Counted from the first letter of the stretch, positions 16,567 to 25,837 are shown. The stretch is 64,000 bases of DNA from Pseudomonas simiae (GCF_900111895.1 NZ_FOKB01000014.1:1-64000), one strand, 5' to 3'. Numbers and translations: made by a program. Notes: a model not told the origin generated them from the letters alone.

Positions 16567-17454
16567 TCAGTGAGCGTAGGTCAGCAACAGCTCTTTCGGC
16601 ACTTGGAAATCCAGGGACATCATCACGCTGAGCGCGGTGATGGTGAAGATCGAGAACACGAACAGCTTGCGTGCCCAGACGGTGTCATCCACCGCCTTGT
16701 AGCCGGTCCAGGCCATGTACAACCAGTACATGCCCATGGCGGCGGCGACGGCAAGGTAGCTCATGCCGGCGTAGCCACTGAAGGTCAACATCAAGGTCGC
16801 CACAAGGAAGGCCAGGATGTACAGCAGGATGTGTTTCTTGGCGACCTGGATGCCGCGTTTTACCGGCAAGACCGGAATCGAAGCAGCCAGGTAGTCATTG
16901 AAGCGGAAAATCGCGATGGCGTACGAATGCGGCATCTGCCACAGGCTGAACATCACCAGTAGCGTCAGTGCGGCCATGTCGAAGCTATTGGTCACAGCCA
17001 CATAACCAATCACCGGCGGCATCGCCCCCGACAGACTGCCCACCAGCGTGCCGTGAACCGACTTGCGCTTGAGGTACAGGCTGTAGAGGCCGACGTAGAT
17101 GACAAAGCCGATCACGGCAAACAGCGCCGCCAGCGGATTGGCCACCTTGTACAACAACGCCACACCGGCAACACCGAGGACGGTCGCGTAGATCAGTGCC
17201 AGCTTCAGGGAGATGAGGCCCTGGACCAGCACGCGATTCTTGGTGCGCTCCATCTTGATATCGATGTCACGGTCGATGCAGTTGTTGAACACACATCCGG
17301 AAGCTACCACCAGGGAAGTGCCGATCATTGCAGCCAGGAAGATGGCCAGATCGACATGTCCCTTGGAGGCCAGGAAGAAACCGCCCGCCACAGAAAGCAC
17401 GTTACCGAAAATGATCCCCGGTTTGGTGATTTGGATAAAGTGCTTAAGCGACAT
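16567..17454 (-). CDS. cyoE: Protoheme IX farnesyltransferase
   Basis: A 295-aa integral membrane prenyltransferase that adds farnesyl to heme b, giving the heme O needed by cytochrome bo3. The first Asp-rich motif NNCIDRDID (about residues 58-66) followed by MERTKNR is characteristic, with about eight to nine transmembrane helices around it. Last gene of cyoABCDE, 11 bp after cyoD and followed by a strong terminator. Confidence 0.97.
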   Translation of the reverse strand: MSLKHFIQITKPGIIFGNVLSVAGGFFLASKGHVDLAIFLAAMIGTSLVVASGCVFNNCIDRDIDIKMERTKNRVLVQGLISLKLALIYATVLGVAGVALLYKVANPLAALFAVIGFVIYVGLYSLYLKRKSVHGTLVGSLSGAMPPVIGYVAVTNSFDMAALTLLVMFSLWQMPHSYAIAIFRFNDYLAASIPVLPVKRGIQVAKKHILLYILAFLVATLMLTFSGYAGMSYLAVAAAMGMYWLYMAWTGYKAVDDTVWARKLFVFSIFTITALSVMMSLDFQVPKELLLTYAH

Positions 17455-17465
17455 CGGGTCTTACC

Positions 17466-17807
17466 TCACTTCGCCATCATGAACGTATGGATGCTGAACA
17501 TGATCCATATCGACAGGCCAACCAGCAGCAGGATTACCAACCCTGCAAACACGAACGCAATCACGTTGTCGCGCTGCTCTTTGGAACGGTCCAGGTGCAG
17601 GAAGTACACCAGGTGAACCAGAACCTGAATCACCGCGAACGCCAGTACGATCATCAAAGTGATCGACTTCGGCAGAGTCGGGTACATCACCAGACCGAAC
17701 GGGATGAGCGTCAGGATTACCGACAGGATGAAGCCGATGGCGTACGACTTAACGCTGCCGTGGCTCGCATCATGGCTGTCATGGTCATGGGAGTGTGCAT
17801 TAGCCAT
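17466..17807 (-). CDS. cyoD: Cytochrome bo3 ubiquinol oxidase subunit IV
   Basis: A 113-aa small membrane subunit with three transmembrane helices after a His/Asp-rich N-terminus (HSHDHDSHDASHG). The helix pattern SYAIGFILSVILTLIPFGLVM and the ending IWIMFSIHTFMM are typical of CyoD. It stabilises the CuB site during assembly. The start overlaps the last base of cyoC (17807). Confidence 0.96.
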   Translation of the reverse strand: MANAHSHDHDSHDASHGSVKSYAIGFILSVILTLIPFGLVMYPTLPKSITLMIVLAFAVIQVLVHLVYFLHLDRSKEQRDNVIAFVFAGLVILLLVGLSIWIMFSIHTFMMAK

Positions 17808-18433
17808 TACAGAGTCCCCATCAGGTAAACAACGGTGAAGACGCAGATCCAGACCACGTCCAGGAAGTGCCAGAACAGGCTCAGGCAGCTCAGGCGAGTC
17901 TTGTTGGTGTTGGTCAGGCCGTGTTTATTGACCTGATACATCATCACCGCCATCCACAGCAGGCCGGCCGTTACGTGCAGACCGTGGGTGCCTACCAGCG
18001 TGAAGAACGCGGACAGGAAGCCGGAACGGTGCGGGCCGTAGCCTTCGGAGATCAGCAGGTGGAACTCGTTGATCTCCATGCCGATGAAGCCCAGACCGAA
18101 CAGGAAGGTCAGGGCCAACCAGCTCAGTACGCCTTTCTTGTTGCCCTTGTAGAAGGCCAACATGGCGAAGCCGTAGGTGATCGAACTGAACAACAGCAAG
18201 GCGGTTTCGCCGAGCACGTAAGGCAGTTCGAAGATGTCGTGGCCCGACGGGCCACCCGCTACGTTGTTTACCAGTACCGCGTACACCGCGAAGATCGACG
18301 CAAACAAAATGCAGTCGGTCATCAGGTAGAGCCAGAAACCGAAAACGGTCATCGGCCCCGAGTCGTGGTGATGGTCATCGTGCCCATGGTCATCGACATG
18401 GGCGTGTCCAGCATTGGTCACTAAGTTCGACAT
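17807..18433 (-). CDS. cyoC: Cytochrome bo3 ubiquinol oxidase subunit III
   Basis: A 208-aa protein with five transmembrane helices of the heme-copper oxidase subunit III family. The N-terminus is His/Asp-rich. The segments FGFWLYLMTDCILFASIF, GTHGLHVTAGLLWM and WHFLDVVWICVF are diagnostic. It contains no redox centre; it supports subunit I. The gene lies 3 bp after cyoB, in the order A-B-C-D-E. Confidence 0.97.
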   Translation of the reverse strand: MSNLVTNAGHAHVDDHGHDDHHHDSGPMTVFGFWLYLMTDCILFASIFAVYAVLVNNVAGGPSGHDIFELPYVLGETALLLFSSITYGFAMLAFYKGNKKGVLSWLALTFLFGLGFIGMEINEFHLLISEGYGPHRSGFLSAFFTLVGTHGLHVTAGLLWMAVMMYQVNKHGLTNTNKTRLSCLSLFWHFLDVVWICVFTVVYLMGTL

Positions 18434-18436
18434 GGT

Positions 18437-20455
18437 TTAAGCCTGTTCCAACGAGGTTTCTACACGGTTGGCCGGAATCTTCTTCTCGGCTACCAGGCGA
18501 GCGTGCTGCTCGGCTTCGATGCGTTCGATCGTTTCGACCGGCACCATGTAGCCTTGATCATCACGGGCAGCGTGAATGATGAAGTAACCGATAGTGCCCA
18601 CCAGGCTCGCGATTGCCAGCCACCAGATGTGCCAGATCATCGCGAAACCAAACACGGTCAACAGCGCACCCATCACCACGCCAGTGGCGGTGTTGCTTGG
18701 CATGTGGATAGGTTCGTAGTGCTTAGGACGCTGGTACGCAGTACCGTCTTCCTTGGCTTCGGTGAACGCATCAATGGTGTTCGCAGTCGGGATCACGGCG
18801 AAGTTGTAGAACGGCGGTGGCGACGAAGTCGACCATTCCAGGGTGTGGCCATTCCATGGGTCACCCGATTCGCAAGCGTTCTGCTTACGGTCACGGACAC
18901 TCACGTACAGCTGGATCAGCTGGCAAGCGATACCCACAGCGATCATCACCGCACCGAACATGGCGACGTACAGGTACGGCACCCACTCAGGGTTGGTAGT
19001 AGCGTTCAGACGACGGGTCATGCCCATGAAGCCCAGAGCATAGAGCGGCATGAACGCGACGAAGAAGCCCGAGATCCAGAACCAGAATGCAGCCTTGCCC
19101 CAACCTTCGTGCAGCTTGAAGCCGAACGCTTTCGGGAAGTAGAAGCTGAAGCCAGCGATGTAACCGAATACCGCACCACCGATGATCACGTTGTGGAAGT
19201 GAGCGATCACGAACAGGCTGTTGTGCAGGACGAAGTCAGCACCCGGGATGGCCAGCAGTACACCGGTCATGCCGCCGATGGCGAAGGTCACCATGAAGCC
19301 CAGGGTCCACAGGACCTGGCTGGTCATGCGCAGACGACCGTGGTAGATGGTGAACAGCCAGTTGAATAGCTTCACCCCCGTCGGGATGGAAATCAGCATC
19401 GTCGCCAGGCCGAAGAAGGCGTTGACGCTGGCGCCCGAACCCATGGTGAAGAAGTGGTGCAGCCAAACCATGAAGCCCAGTACGGAGATTGCGCCCGATG
19501 CATAGACCATCGAGTGGTGACCGAACAGGCGCTTGCCGGTAAAGGTCGAGATCACTTCGGAGAAGATACCGAACGCTGGCAGGATCAGGATGTACACCTC
19601 AGGGTGACCCCATGCCCAGAACAGGTTCACGTACATCATTGGATTGCCACCAAGTTCGTTGGTGAAAATGTGGAAATCCAGGTAACGGTCAAGCGACAGC
19701 AGCGCCATGGTAGCGGCCAGGATCGGGAACGAAGCCACGATCAGGACGTTGGCCCAGGTGCAGGTCCAGGTGAAGATCGGCATGTCCATCAGTTTCATGC
19801 CAGGGGCGCGCATTTTCAGGACGGTGGCCAGGAAGTTGACCCCCGTCAATGTCGTCCCGAGTCCTGATAACTGTAGCGCCCAGATGTAGTAGTCCACACC
19901 CACGCCAGGGCTGTATTGCAGGCCCGACAATGGCGGATACGCAACCCAACCGGTCTTGGCGAACTCGCCGACGCCCAGGGACACGTTGATCAGCACCACG
20001 CCGGAAACCAGCAGCCAGAAGCTCAGGGAGTTCAGGAACGGGTAGGCAACGTCACGGGCACCAATCTGCAGCGGCAAGGCAAGGTTCATCAGGCCGGTGA
20101 AGAATGGCATCGCCATGAAGATGATCATGATCACACCGTGAGCGGTGAAGATCTGGTCATAGTGTTCAGGTGGCAGGTAGCCAGGCGAACCCTCGGTGGC
20201 CATGGCCAACTGGGTACGCATCATGATGGCGTCGGCAAAACCACGCAGCAACATGACCATGGCAACGATGACGTACATGACGCCGATTTTCTTGTGGTCG
20301 ACCGACGTCAACCACTCGGTCCACAGGTAGGTCCACTTCTTGAAGTACGTGATACCTGCAAACAGTGCCAGACCACCCAGCGCGATCATGGCGATGGTCA
20401 CCATTACGATCGGCTCGTGGAACGGGACCGCATCCCAACTTAATTTACCAAACAT
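18437..20455 (-). CDS. cyoB: Cytochrome bo3 ubiquinol oxidase subunit I
   Basis: The 672-aa catalytic subunit of the proton-pumping quinol oxidase, carrying heme b, heme o3 and CuB. The copper/heme ligands are present: WGHPEVYILILPAFG with the cross-linked His-Tyr pair, LHHFFTMG, and AHFHNVIIGG. The ubiquinol-site residues are seen in GFADAIMMRTQLAM and IFTAHGVIM. About 15 transmembrane helices, and the usual extended length of about 660 aa. It starts 3 bp after cyoA. Confidence 0.98.
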   Translation of the reverse strand: MFGKLSWDAVPFHEPIVMVTIAMIALGGLALFAGITYFKKWTYLWTEWLTSVDHKKIGVMYVIVAMVMLLRGFADAIMMRTQLAMATEGSPGYLPPEHYDQIFTAHGVIMIIFMAMPFFTGLMNLALPLQIGARDVAYPFLNSLSFWLLVSGVVLINVSLGVGEFAKTGWVAYPPLSGLQYSPGVGVDYYIWALQLSGLGTTLTGVNFLATVLKMRAPGMKLMDMPIFTWTCTWANVLIVASFPILAATMALLSLDRYLDFHIFTNELGGNPMMYVNLFWAWGHPEVYILILPAFGIFSEVISTFTGKRLFGHHSMVYASGAISVLGFMVWLHHFFTMGSGASVNAFFGLATMLISIPTGVKLFNWLFTIYHGRLRMTSQVLWTLGFMVTFAIGGMTGVLLAIPGADFVLHNSLFVIAHFHNVIIGGAVFGYIAGFSFYFPKAFGFKLHEGWGKAAFWFWISGFFVAFMPLYALGFMGMTRRLNATTNPEWVPYLYVAMFGAVMIAVGIACQLIQLYVSVRDRKQNACESGDPWNGHTLEWSTSSPPPFYNFAVIPTANTIDAFTEAKEDGTAYQRPKHYEPIHMPSNTATGVVMGALLTVFGFAMIWHIWWLAIASLVGTIGYFIIHAARDDQGYMVPVETIERIEAEQHARLVAEKKIPANRVETSLEQA

Positions 20456-20458
20456 CGT

Positions 20459-21400
20459 TTACTCCTCTGCCCCAGCAGTTGAATGCGAGCCCGTGTCAGA
20501 ACCTTCAACCGCGGCCACTTCTTTCTTCTCGTGCTTGACCGGCTTGCCTGGCTTCATACCTTCGTACTTGTCGACGATTTTCTGAAACAGGTTCGGCTCA
20601 TACGCGGAGTACAGAGCGACTGGGTTGTTCTGGCTCGGTTTGGTCAGGGCATCGTATTCAGCTTGATCAAGCTGTTTAGGTGCGGCCTTGACTTCGGCTA
20701 CCCAGGCGTTGAAACCTTCCTGGCTCGTCGAGATCGCTTTGAATTTCATGCCGGTGAAGCCAGCGCCGCTGTAGTTTGCGGAGATGCCTTCCATTTCAGC
20801 TTTTTCGTTGGCGATCAGGTGCAGTCGGGTCTGCATGCCTGCCATCGCGTAGATCTGACCGCCCAGGGCTGGGATGAAGAACGAGTTCATCACGGCGTCG
20901 GAGGTGATCCGGAAATTAAGCGGAGTGTTCTCCGGGAACTGGATCTCGTTGACCGTGGCGATACCCAGGTCCGGGTAGATGAACAGCCACTTCCAGTCCA
21001 GCGCGACCACTTCGATATTGATCGGCTTGACGTCGGACTCCAGCGGACGGTACGGGTCCAGCTCATGGGTCGACTTATAGGTGATGTAACCCAGGGCGAT
21101 GATGATGAGGATCGGTACCAGCCACACCGCGATTTCGATCTTGGTGGAGTGCGACCACTTCGGCGCGTAGGTCGCGTTGGTGTTCGACGCGCGGTATTTC
21201 CAGGCGAAGGCGAAGGTCATGATGATCACAGGCACCACGACCAACAGCATCAGCAGGGTGGCGGTGATGATCAGGTTTCGTTGATCCAGACCGATCTGTC
21301 CTTTTGGGTCCATCAAGGTCCACTTGCAGCCTCCCAGCATTAACATCATGCCAAGCAGCGGCAAAAAGCCTAGTAATCGGGGGTACCTGTTTTTACTCAT
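20459..21400 (-). CDS. cyoA: Cytochrome bo3 ubiquinol oxidase subunit II (lipoprotein)
   Basis: A 313-aa subunit with a lipoprotein signal peptide (lipobox LGGC, Cys25), two transmembrane helices (about 43-65 and 85-108) and a periplasmic cupredoxin domain. As in other quinol oxidases, the CuA ligands of cytochrome c oxidases are absent. The start at 21400 (MSKNRYPRLLG) puts the signal at the N-terminus and has GAGGTCGTGAG before it. First gene of the operon; its leader region is long. Confidence 0.96.
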   Translation of the reverse strand: MSKNRYPRLLGFLPLLGMMLMLGGCKWTLMDPKGQIGLDQRNLIITATLLMLLVVVPVIIMTFAFAWKYRASNTNATYAPKWSHSTKIEIAVWLVPILIIIALGYITYKSTHELDPYRPLESDVKPINIEVVALDWKWLFIYPDLGIATVNEIQFPENTPLNFRITSDAVMNSFFIPALGGQIYAMAGMQTRLHLIANEKAEMEGISANYSGAGFTGMKFKAISTSQEGFNAWVAEVKAAPKQLDQAEYDALTKPSQNNPVALYSAYEPNLFQKIVDKYEGMKPGKPVKHEKKEVAAVEGSDTGSHSTAGAEE

Positions 21401-22140
21401 CTCACGACCTCTAAAGCAGCTTGCGCAATGCAGTTGGGTTTTGATCGCCAACACTTCACCCTGCCAAGGGTTGGCATTTCTCTTCGATTGAATAAGAGCC
21501 TGCCCGGTACGCCATAAGGGGGCGTTTCACGGACCTGCGGTGAGTTCTTATTCGATTTCGTGGTTAAAGGCCTTGTTACAGACCAATTCCATTTGGTGCG
21601 GATAGTTGAAAGGCTGCCGGAACCTTGGGGTCGCACAGAGCCATCCATCTGCCCCTCGACCGCTCCTGTGCTCAAATATTGAACAGCGCAGGACATTCAG
21701 TGCGGGCGATTGTAGTTAGCTAGCGATGTATAAACCATGTCTTATAAAGAAATAATTTTTATCGATTACAGCAATAATCCTTCACCAATATTGCAAAGGT
21801 TCGCGATCTTATCGCGTTAGATTCTCAACAAAAACCACAAAAATTGCCGTGTTATAGGCCCATCCGCCGCAGCCCTTACGGGCTGTAAGGGCAAGCCAAA
21901 CCGATGCAAGCCCCCATAAAACAAGGCATTCGGACATCACGCAATTGCTGGCGCGGCGTGAGGTTCGCGGCCCTGTCGCCACCACGAACTGACAGCACAT
22001 CTTGGCGGTTTTATGCAAATTTTGGCGGCGGTTCGGCGGGTCAGAAACGTCCTGCGGACGCTTCCGTGTGACAACATGTCGCACACTGCGCGCACCCAAA
22101 ATTGTCCGGTGTCACGTTCTGTTCACAAATCCCTACAAGC
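21401..22140. other. Long regulatory/intergenic region upstream of cyoA
   Basis: No supported gene in 740 bp. It is AT-rich from about 21700 to 21860, which probably holds the cyo promoter. Visible structures are CGCGAT-CTT-ATCGCG (21802-21816), a perfect 6-bp palindrome, and the hairpin GCCCTTAC/GTAAGGGC (21872-21892). A minus-strand frame at 21809-22099 is protein-like only at its end and has no ribosome binding site that I trust. I could not find a consensus ANR box. Confidence 0.5.
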
Positions 22141-22181
22141 AAAAACGCCCCGGTCTTCCCTCAAGAAGGACCGGGGCGTTT
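22141..22181 (-). terminator. Terminator downstream of dsbB
   Basis: AAACGCCCCGGTC pairs with GACCGGGGCGTTT around a 13-base loop. It lies 11 bp past the dsbB stop. Confidence 0.9.
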
Positions 22182-22191
22182 CAGGGCGGGC

Positions 22192-22698
22192 TCAGGCTTT
22201 GCGCTGGCGATTCCGGTAAATGCCCAACGGCACCAGGATCACGGTCAGCACGAACGCGAGCAGCGCCCACTGCGCCAGGGACAGACCCAGCACCGGCGGA
22301 TACGGGGTGCTGCAGAAGCCATCGACCTGGAAGCCCAGGGGGAACACCTTGGCGAGCGGCAGGTCGTCGACGATCGGTTGCAGCACATCAATGCCGCAGC
22401 TGACCTGCGGGAAGAACTGGGTGTACACGTGGTGACCGGCTGCGGCCACACCGCCGAGGGCGCTGAGTATCACCAGCCCTTCGAAAAACGTGAGAGCCCC
22501 TTTGGTGCGCATGGCCGCGCCAATGAACGCAAAAATCGCGATCAGCAATAAGGCGTAGCGCTGCAGGATGCACAGCGGGCATGGCGCCTCGCCCAACACC
22601 ACCTGCATATAAAGCGCACCGCCAATCAGCGCCAGGCAGATGATGCCCAGCAACACCAGAAAGCGCCGCTCCCTGCCTAAACGCAATTCGTCACTCAT
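22192..22698 (-). CDS. dsbB: Disulfide bond formation protein B
   Basis: A 168-aa inner-membrane protein with four transmembrane helices that reoxidises DsbA and passes electrons to quinone. Both periplasmic Cys pairs are present: Cys40/Cys43 in the first loop (APCPLC) and Cys101/Cys129 in the second (VSCGID, DGFCST). The start at 22698 follows GGGAAGCGG and gives the family length. It sits between the quinol oxidase operon and hmp; the quinone pool is the common link with cyo. Confidence 0.94.
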   Translation of the reverse strand: MSDELRLGRERRFLVLLGIICLALIGGALYMQVVLGEAPCPLCILQRYALLLIAIFAFIGAAMRTKGALTFFEGLVILSALGGVAAAGHHVYTQFFPQVSCGIDVLQPIVDDLPLAKVFPLGFQVDGFCSTPYPPVLGLSLAQWALLAFVLTVILVPLGIYRNRQRKA

Positions 22699-22816
22699 AT
22701 CCGCTTCCCTTTGTTTGGTTGTGCCAATGGCCGCAAGTTTACACACAGGGAGTGGTTTAAACAGAGAGGGGTTAACGGGGGATTAATCTGGAGAAATGTT
22801 GTGGCAGTACGGACGC

Positions 22817-22885
22817 CATCGCGGGCAAGCCCAGCGCCCACAGGGGGGTCGCATTTCCCCGTGGGAGCCGGGCTTGCCCGCGATG
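22817..22885. repeat. REP-type palindrome
   Basis: CATCGCGGGCAAGCCC and GGGCTTGCCCGCGATG are perfect inverted arms with a GTGGGAGC shoulder, between dsbB and hmp. Confidence 0.8.
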
Positions 22886-22911
22886 ATGCCGACTCGGTTT
22901 AACGCCGAACC

Positions 22912-24093
22912 TTATTCCAGTGCCGCAGCCGGGCCGAAGAACTCGTAGCGGCTTTGTTTCTCGGGTACACCCAGGGCCTGGAGGTGGCGTTTGATCGCGG
23001 CCATGAAGCCTTTGGGGCCCAGGAAATAAGCGTCAATGTCACGCTGCTCTGGCAACCAGGCGGCCAGTTGGTCCTGGCTTAGCAGGCCGACCTTGTCCGC
23101 CGCGGGGCTTACACCGTCATCTTCGGCGTAGCAGTAGTAGCGCTTGAGCTGCGGGTGTTTGGCCGCCAGGGCATCCACCCAGTCACGGAACGCATGCACC
23201 CCGCCGTTACGTGCGCAGTGGATAAAGTGCACCGGACGCTCGGAGGCCAGGGCCGCTTCGAGCATCGGCAAGGTCGGCGTGATGCCCACCCCACCGCTGA
23301 TCAACACCAGCGGTTTGTCGCTGGCCGCCAAGGTGAACTCACCCGAAGGCGGGAACAGGTCAATGGTCGCCCCCACCTGCATCTGGTCATGCAGGTAGTT
23401 GGACACCCGCCCGCCGGCTTCGCGCTTGACGCTGATGCGGTACACGCCGGCGTCGGTCAGGGCCGACAGGGAATAGTTGCGGCGCACTTCCTCACCATCG
23501 AGCACCAGTTTCATGCCGATGTATTGGCCTGGCGCGGCAGCGAGGATCGGGCCGTTGTCAGCCGGGGCAAAGTAGAAGGAGATGATCTCGTCACTCTCCT
23601 CCACACGCTTGACCAACAGGAACGGCCGCGCCCCTCGCCAGCCACCGGGCGCCTGGGCTTTCTCTTCATAGATCGCCGCCTCGGCGCCGATCAGGATATC
23701 CGCCAGCTGGCCATAGGCCGCGCCCCAGGCACTCATGACCTCGGGGGTCGCAATCTCGCTGCCCAATACTTCGGAAATCGCGCGCAGCAGACAGGCACCG
23801 ACGATCGGGTAATGCTCCGGCAGGATCTGCAAGGCCACGTGCTTGTTGATGATCTTGGCCACCAGGTCGCCCAGTTGGTCGAGCTGGTCGATGTGCCGCG
23901 CGTACATCAACACGCCGTTGGCCAGGGCACGGGGCTGGTCGCCGCTGGCCTGGTGGGCCTGGTTGAACAGCGGGCGAACTTGCGGGTACTCAGACAGCAT
24001 CATGCGGTAGAAATGGGTGATCAGCGCTTCGCCGCCGCTTTCCAGCAGGGGCACGGTGGATTTGACGATGGCACGGTCTTGGGCACTAAGCAT
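22912..24093 (-). CDS. hmp: Flavohemoprotein (nitric oxide dioxygenase)
   Basis: A 393-aa cytoplasmic enzyme that turns NO and O2 into nitrate using NAD(P)H. The globin domain (about 1-140) has the proximal heme His in INKHVALQILPEHY. The FAD domain has RRNYSLSAL, and the NAD domain has LISGGVGITPTLPML. The start at 24093 follows AGGAGG; an upstream in-frame start would add a foreign 11-residue tail. Divergent to norR with NorR sites between them, so it should be induced by NO. Also called fhp in Pseudomonas. Confidence 0.96.
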   Translation of the reverse strand: MLSAQDRAIVKSTVPLLESGGEALITHFYRMMLSEYPQVRPLFNQAHQASGDQPRALANGVLMYARHIDQLDQLGDLVAKIINKHVALQILPEHYPIVGACLLRAISEVLGSEIATPEVMSAWGAAYGQLADILIGAEAAIYEEKAQAPGGWRGARPFLLVKRVEESDEIISFYFAPADNGPILAAAPGQYIGMKLVLDGEEVRRNYSLSALTDAGVYRISVKREAGGRVSNYLHDQMQVGATIDLFPPSGEFTLAASDKPLVLISGGVGITPTLPMLEAALASERPVHFIHCARNGGVHAFRDWVDALAAKHPQLKRYYCYAEDDGVSPAADKVGLLSQDQLAAWLPEQRDIDAYFLGPKGFMAAIKRHLQALGVPEKQSRYEFFGPAAALE

Positions 24094-24133
24094 GAGAGCC
24101 TCCTGGGCTTTTTTACTGATTGCCATTACCTAC

Positions 24134-24150
24134 TCAGTATTCGTGCCAAC
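24134..24150 (-). promoter_or_regulatory. Candidate sigma-54 promoter of hmp
   Basis: The minus strand reads TTGGCACGAATACTGAG. The -24 element TTGGCACG is a good match. The -12 element has GA where GC is expected. The distance to the hmp ATG (about 30 nt of leader) and the upstream NorR sites fit a sigma-54 enhancer arrangement. Confidence 0.45.
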
Positions 24151-24189
24151 TAATAAATCTATTATTTTCAATGAGTTAATTATAATGTA

Positions 24190-24226
24190 GTCAGTATGAC
24201 CTCCTACACCTTATAGTCATAAGGAC
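24190..24226. promoter_or_regulatory. Two NorR binding sites between hmp and norR
   Basis: GTCAGTATGAC (24190-24200) is a perfect GTCA-N3-TGAC NorR site. GTCATAAGGAC (24216-24226) matches the looser GT-N7-AC form. Their centres are 26 bp apart and 60-90 bp upstream of the candidate sigma-54 promoter of hmp. The second also lies just 14 bp before the norR ATG, so autoregulation is likely. Confidence 0.75.
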
Positions 24227-24240
24227 TACAAGGAGTCATT

Positions 24241-25764
24241 ATGACTGCGCAATCGCTGCTCACCACCCTGCTGCCCCTGGTCGCCGACCTGTCCCGTGAA
24301 CTGCCCGAAGGCGAGCGTTATCGCCGTCTATTACAGGCCATGCGCGCCCTGCTCCCCTGTGACGCCGCCGCGCTGTTGCGCCTGGACGGCGAATGGCTGG
24401 TGCCGCTGGCGGTGGACGGTTTAAGCGCCGACACCCTGGGCAGACGCTTCAAGGTCAGCGAACACCCGCGTTTTGCCGTGTTACTGAGCAGCCCAGGACC
24501 CACGCGGTTCGACAGTGACAGCGAATTGCCCGACCCCTACGACGGCTTGGTCGATGGATTGCACGGACACCTGGAAGTCCACGATTGCATGGGTTGCCCA
24601 CTGTTCGTCGACGATCAGCCCTGGGGTCTGCTGACATTGGACGCCCTCGACACCGAGCGCTTTGAACGCGTGGAACTGGATGCCCTGCAAGCCTTCGCCA
24701 GCCTCGCCGCCGCCACCGTCAACGTCGCCGAACGTATCGAGCGCCTGACCCTGCGCGCCGAAATTTACCGCGAGGCGAGCGGCCAGCAGCACAAGGAAAT
24801 GATCGGCCAAAGCAAACCCCACAAGCGCCTGGTGGAGGAGATCAAGCTGGTGGGTGGCAGTGACCTCACCGTGCTGATCACCGGCGAAACCGGGGTGGGC
24901 AAAGAACTGGTGGCTCAGGCCATCCACGCGGCCTCGACGCGCGCCGATAAACCGCTGATCAGCCTGAACTGCGCCGCCCTGCCGGAAACCCTGGTGGAGA
25001 GCGAGCTGTTCGGCCATGTGCGCGGCGCCTTTACCGGCGCGTTGAACGAACGCCGCGGCAAGTTCGAACTGGCCAATGGCGGCACGCTGTTCCTCGATGA
25101 GGTGGGCGAGCTGTCACTCACCGTGCAAGCCAAGCTGCTGCGAGTGCTGCAAAGCGGCCAATTGCAACGCCTGGGCTCGGACAAGGAGCACCAGGTGGAT
25201 GTGCGCCTGATCGCCGCCACCAACCGCGACCTCGCCGATGAAGTGCGCAATGGCCGCTACCGCGCCGACTTCTATCACCGCCTCAGCGTGTACCCGCTGC
25301 AAGTACCGGCGCTGCGTGAACGCGGGCGCGATGTGTTGCTGCTGGCCGGTTTCTTCCTCGAACAGAACCGCTCACGCATGGGCCTGGGCAGCCTGCGCCT
25401 GACCAGCGACGCCCAGGCGGCACTGCTGGCCTATAACTGGCCGGGCAACGTGAGGGAACTGGAGCATTTGATCGGACGTAGCGCGCTGAAAGCCCTGGGC
25501 AACTGTCGCGAGCGTCCGAAGATTCTCAGCTTGAATGCCCAGGACCTGGACCTGCCCGATGTCAGCGCACCGTTGATCGAAGAGCAAACCGGCAGCGCAC
25601 CCGTCGTGACCGGCGACCTGCGCCAGGCCACCGAGCAGTATCAGCGCCTGGTGATCAGCGCCTGCCTGGAACGCCACCAGCACAACTGGGCCAGCGCCGC
25701 CCGCGAACTCGGCCTGGACCGCGCCAACCTCGGCCGCATGGCCAAACGCCTAGGCCTCAAATAA
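24241..25764 (+). CDS. norR: NO-responsive sigma-54 activator NorR
   Basis: A 507-aa enhancer-binding protein. The N-terminal GAF domain (about 20-165) keeps the iron ligands known from E. coli NorR: Arg77, Asp98, Asp101, His114, Cys116 and Asp134 lie at equivalent spacing. The AAA+ domain has Walker A GETGVGKE (214-221) and the sigma-54-contacting GAFTGA (262-267). A Fis-type HTH ends the protein (NWASAARELGLDRANLGRMA). AAGGAGTCATT precedes the ATG. Divergent to hmp, its evident target. Confidence 0.95.
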   Translation: MTAQSLLTTLLPLVADLSRELPEGERYRRLLQAMRALLPCDAAALLRLDGEWLVPLAVDGLSADTLGRRFKVSEHPRFAVLLSSPGPTRFDSDSELPDPYDGLVDGLHGHLEVHDCMGCPLFVDDQPWGLLTLDALDTERFERVELDALQAFASLAAATVNVAERIERLTLRAEIYREASGQQHKEMIGQSKPHKRLVEEIKLVGGSDLTVLITGETGVGKELVAQAIHAASTRADKPLISLNCAALPETLVESELFGHVRGAFTGALNERRGKFELANGGTLFLDEVGELSLTVQAKLLRVLQSGQLQRLGSDKEHQVDVRLIAATNRDLADEVRNGRYRADFYHRLSVYPLQVPALRERGRDVLLLAGFFLEQNRSRMGLGSLRLTSDAQAALLAYNWPGNVRELEHLIGRSALKALGNCRERPKILSLNAQDLDLPDVSAPLIEEQTGSAPVVTGDLRQATEQYQRLVISACLERHQHNWASAARELGLDRANLGRMAKRLGLK

Positions 25765-25805
25765 CCCAAACAACCCTGGTCAAATGCAGGAGACAACACT
25801 ATTCG

Positions 25806-25837
25806 AATGTGGGCACTGGCTTGCCTGCTCCCACATT
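25806..25837. repeat. Short REP-like palindrome
   Basis: AATGTGGG and CCCACATT are perfect 8-bp arms 16 bp apart around GGCTTGCCTG. It lies between convergent norR and the EamA transporter gene and may terminate both. Confidence 0.55.

Noticed and set aside
21401..21480. ANR/FNR box upstream of cyoA (TTGATCGCCAAC)
   Set aside because: Only one half-site matches; the second half lacks ATCAA.
21809..22099. 96-codon minus-strand frame upstream of cyoA
   Set aside because: No ribosome binding site and no domain; only the last 20 residues look protein-like.
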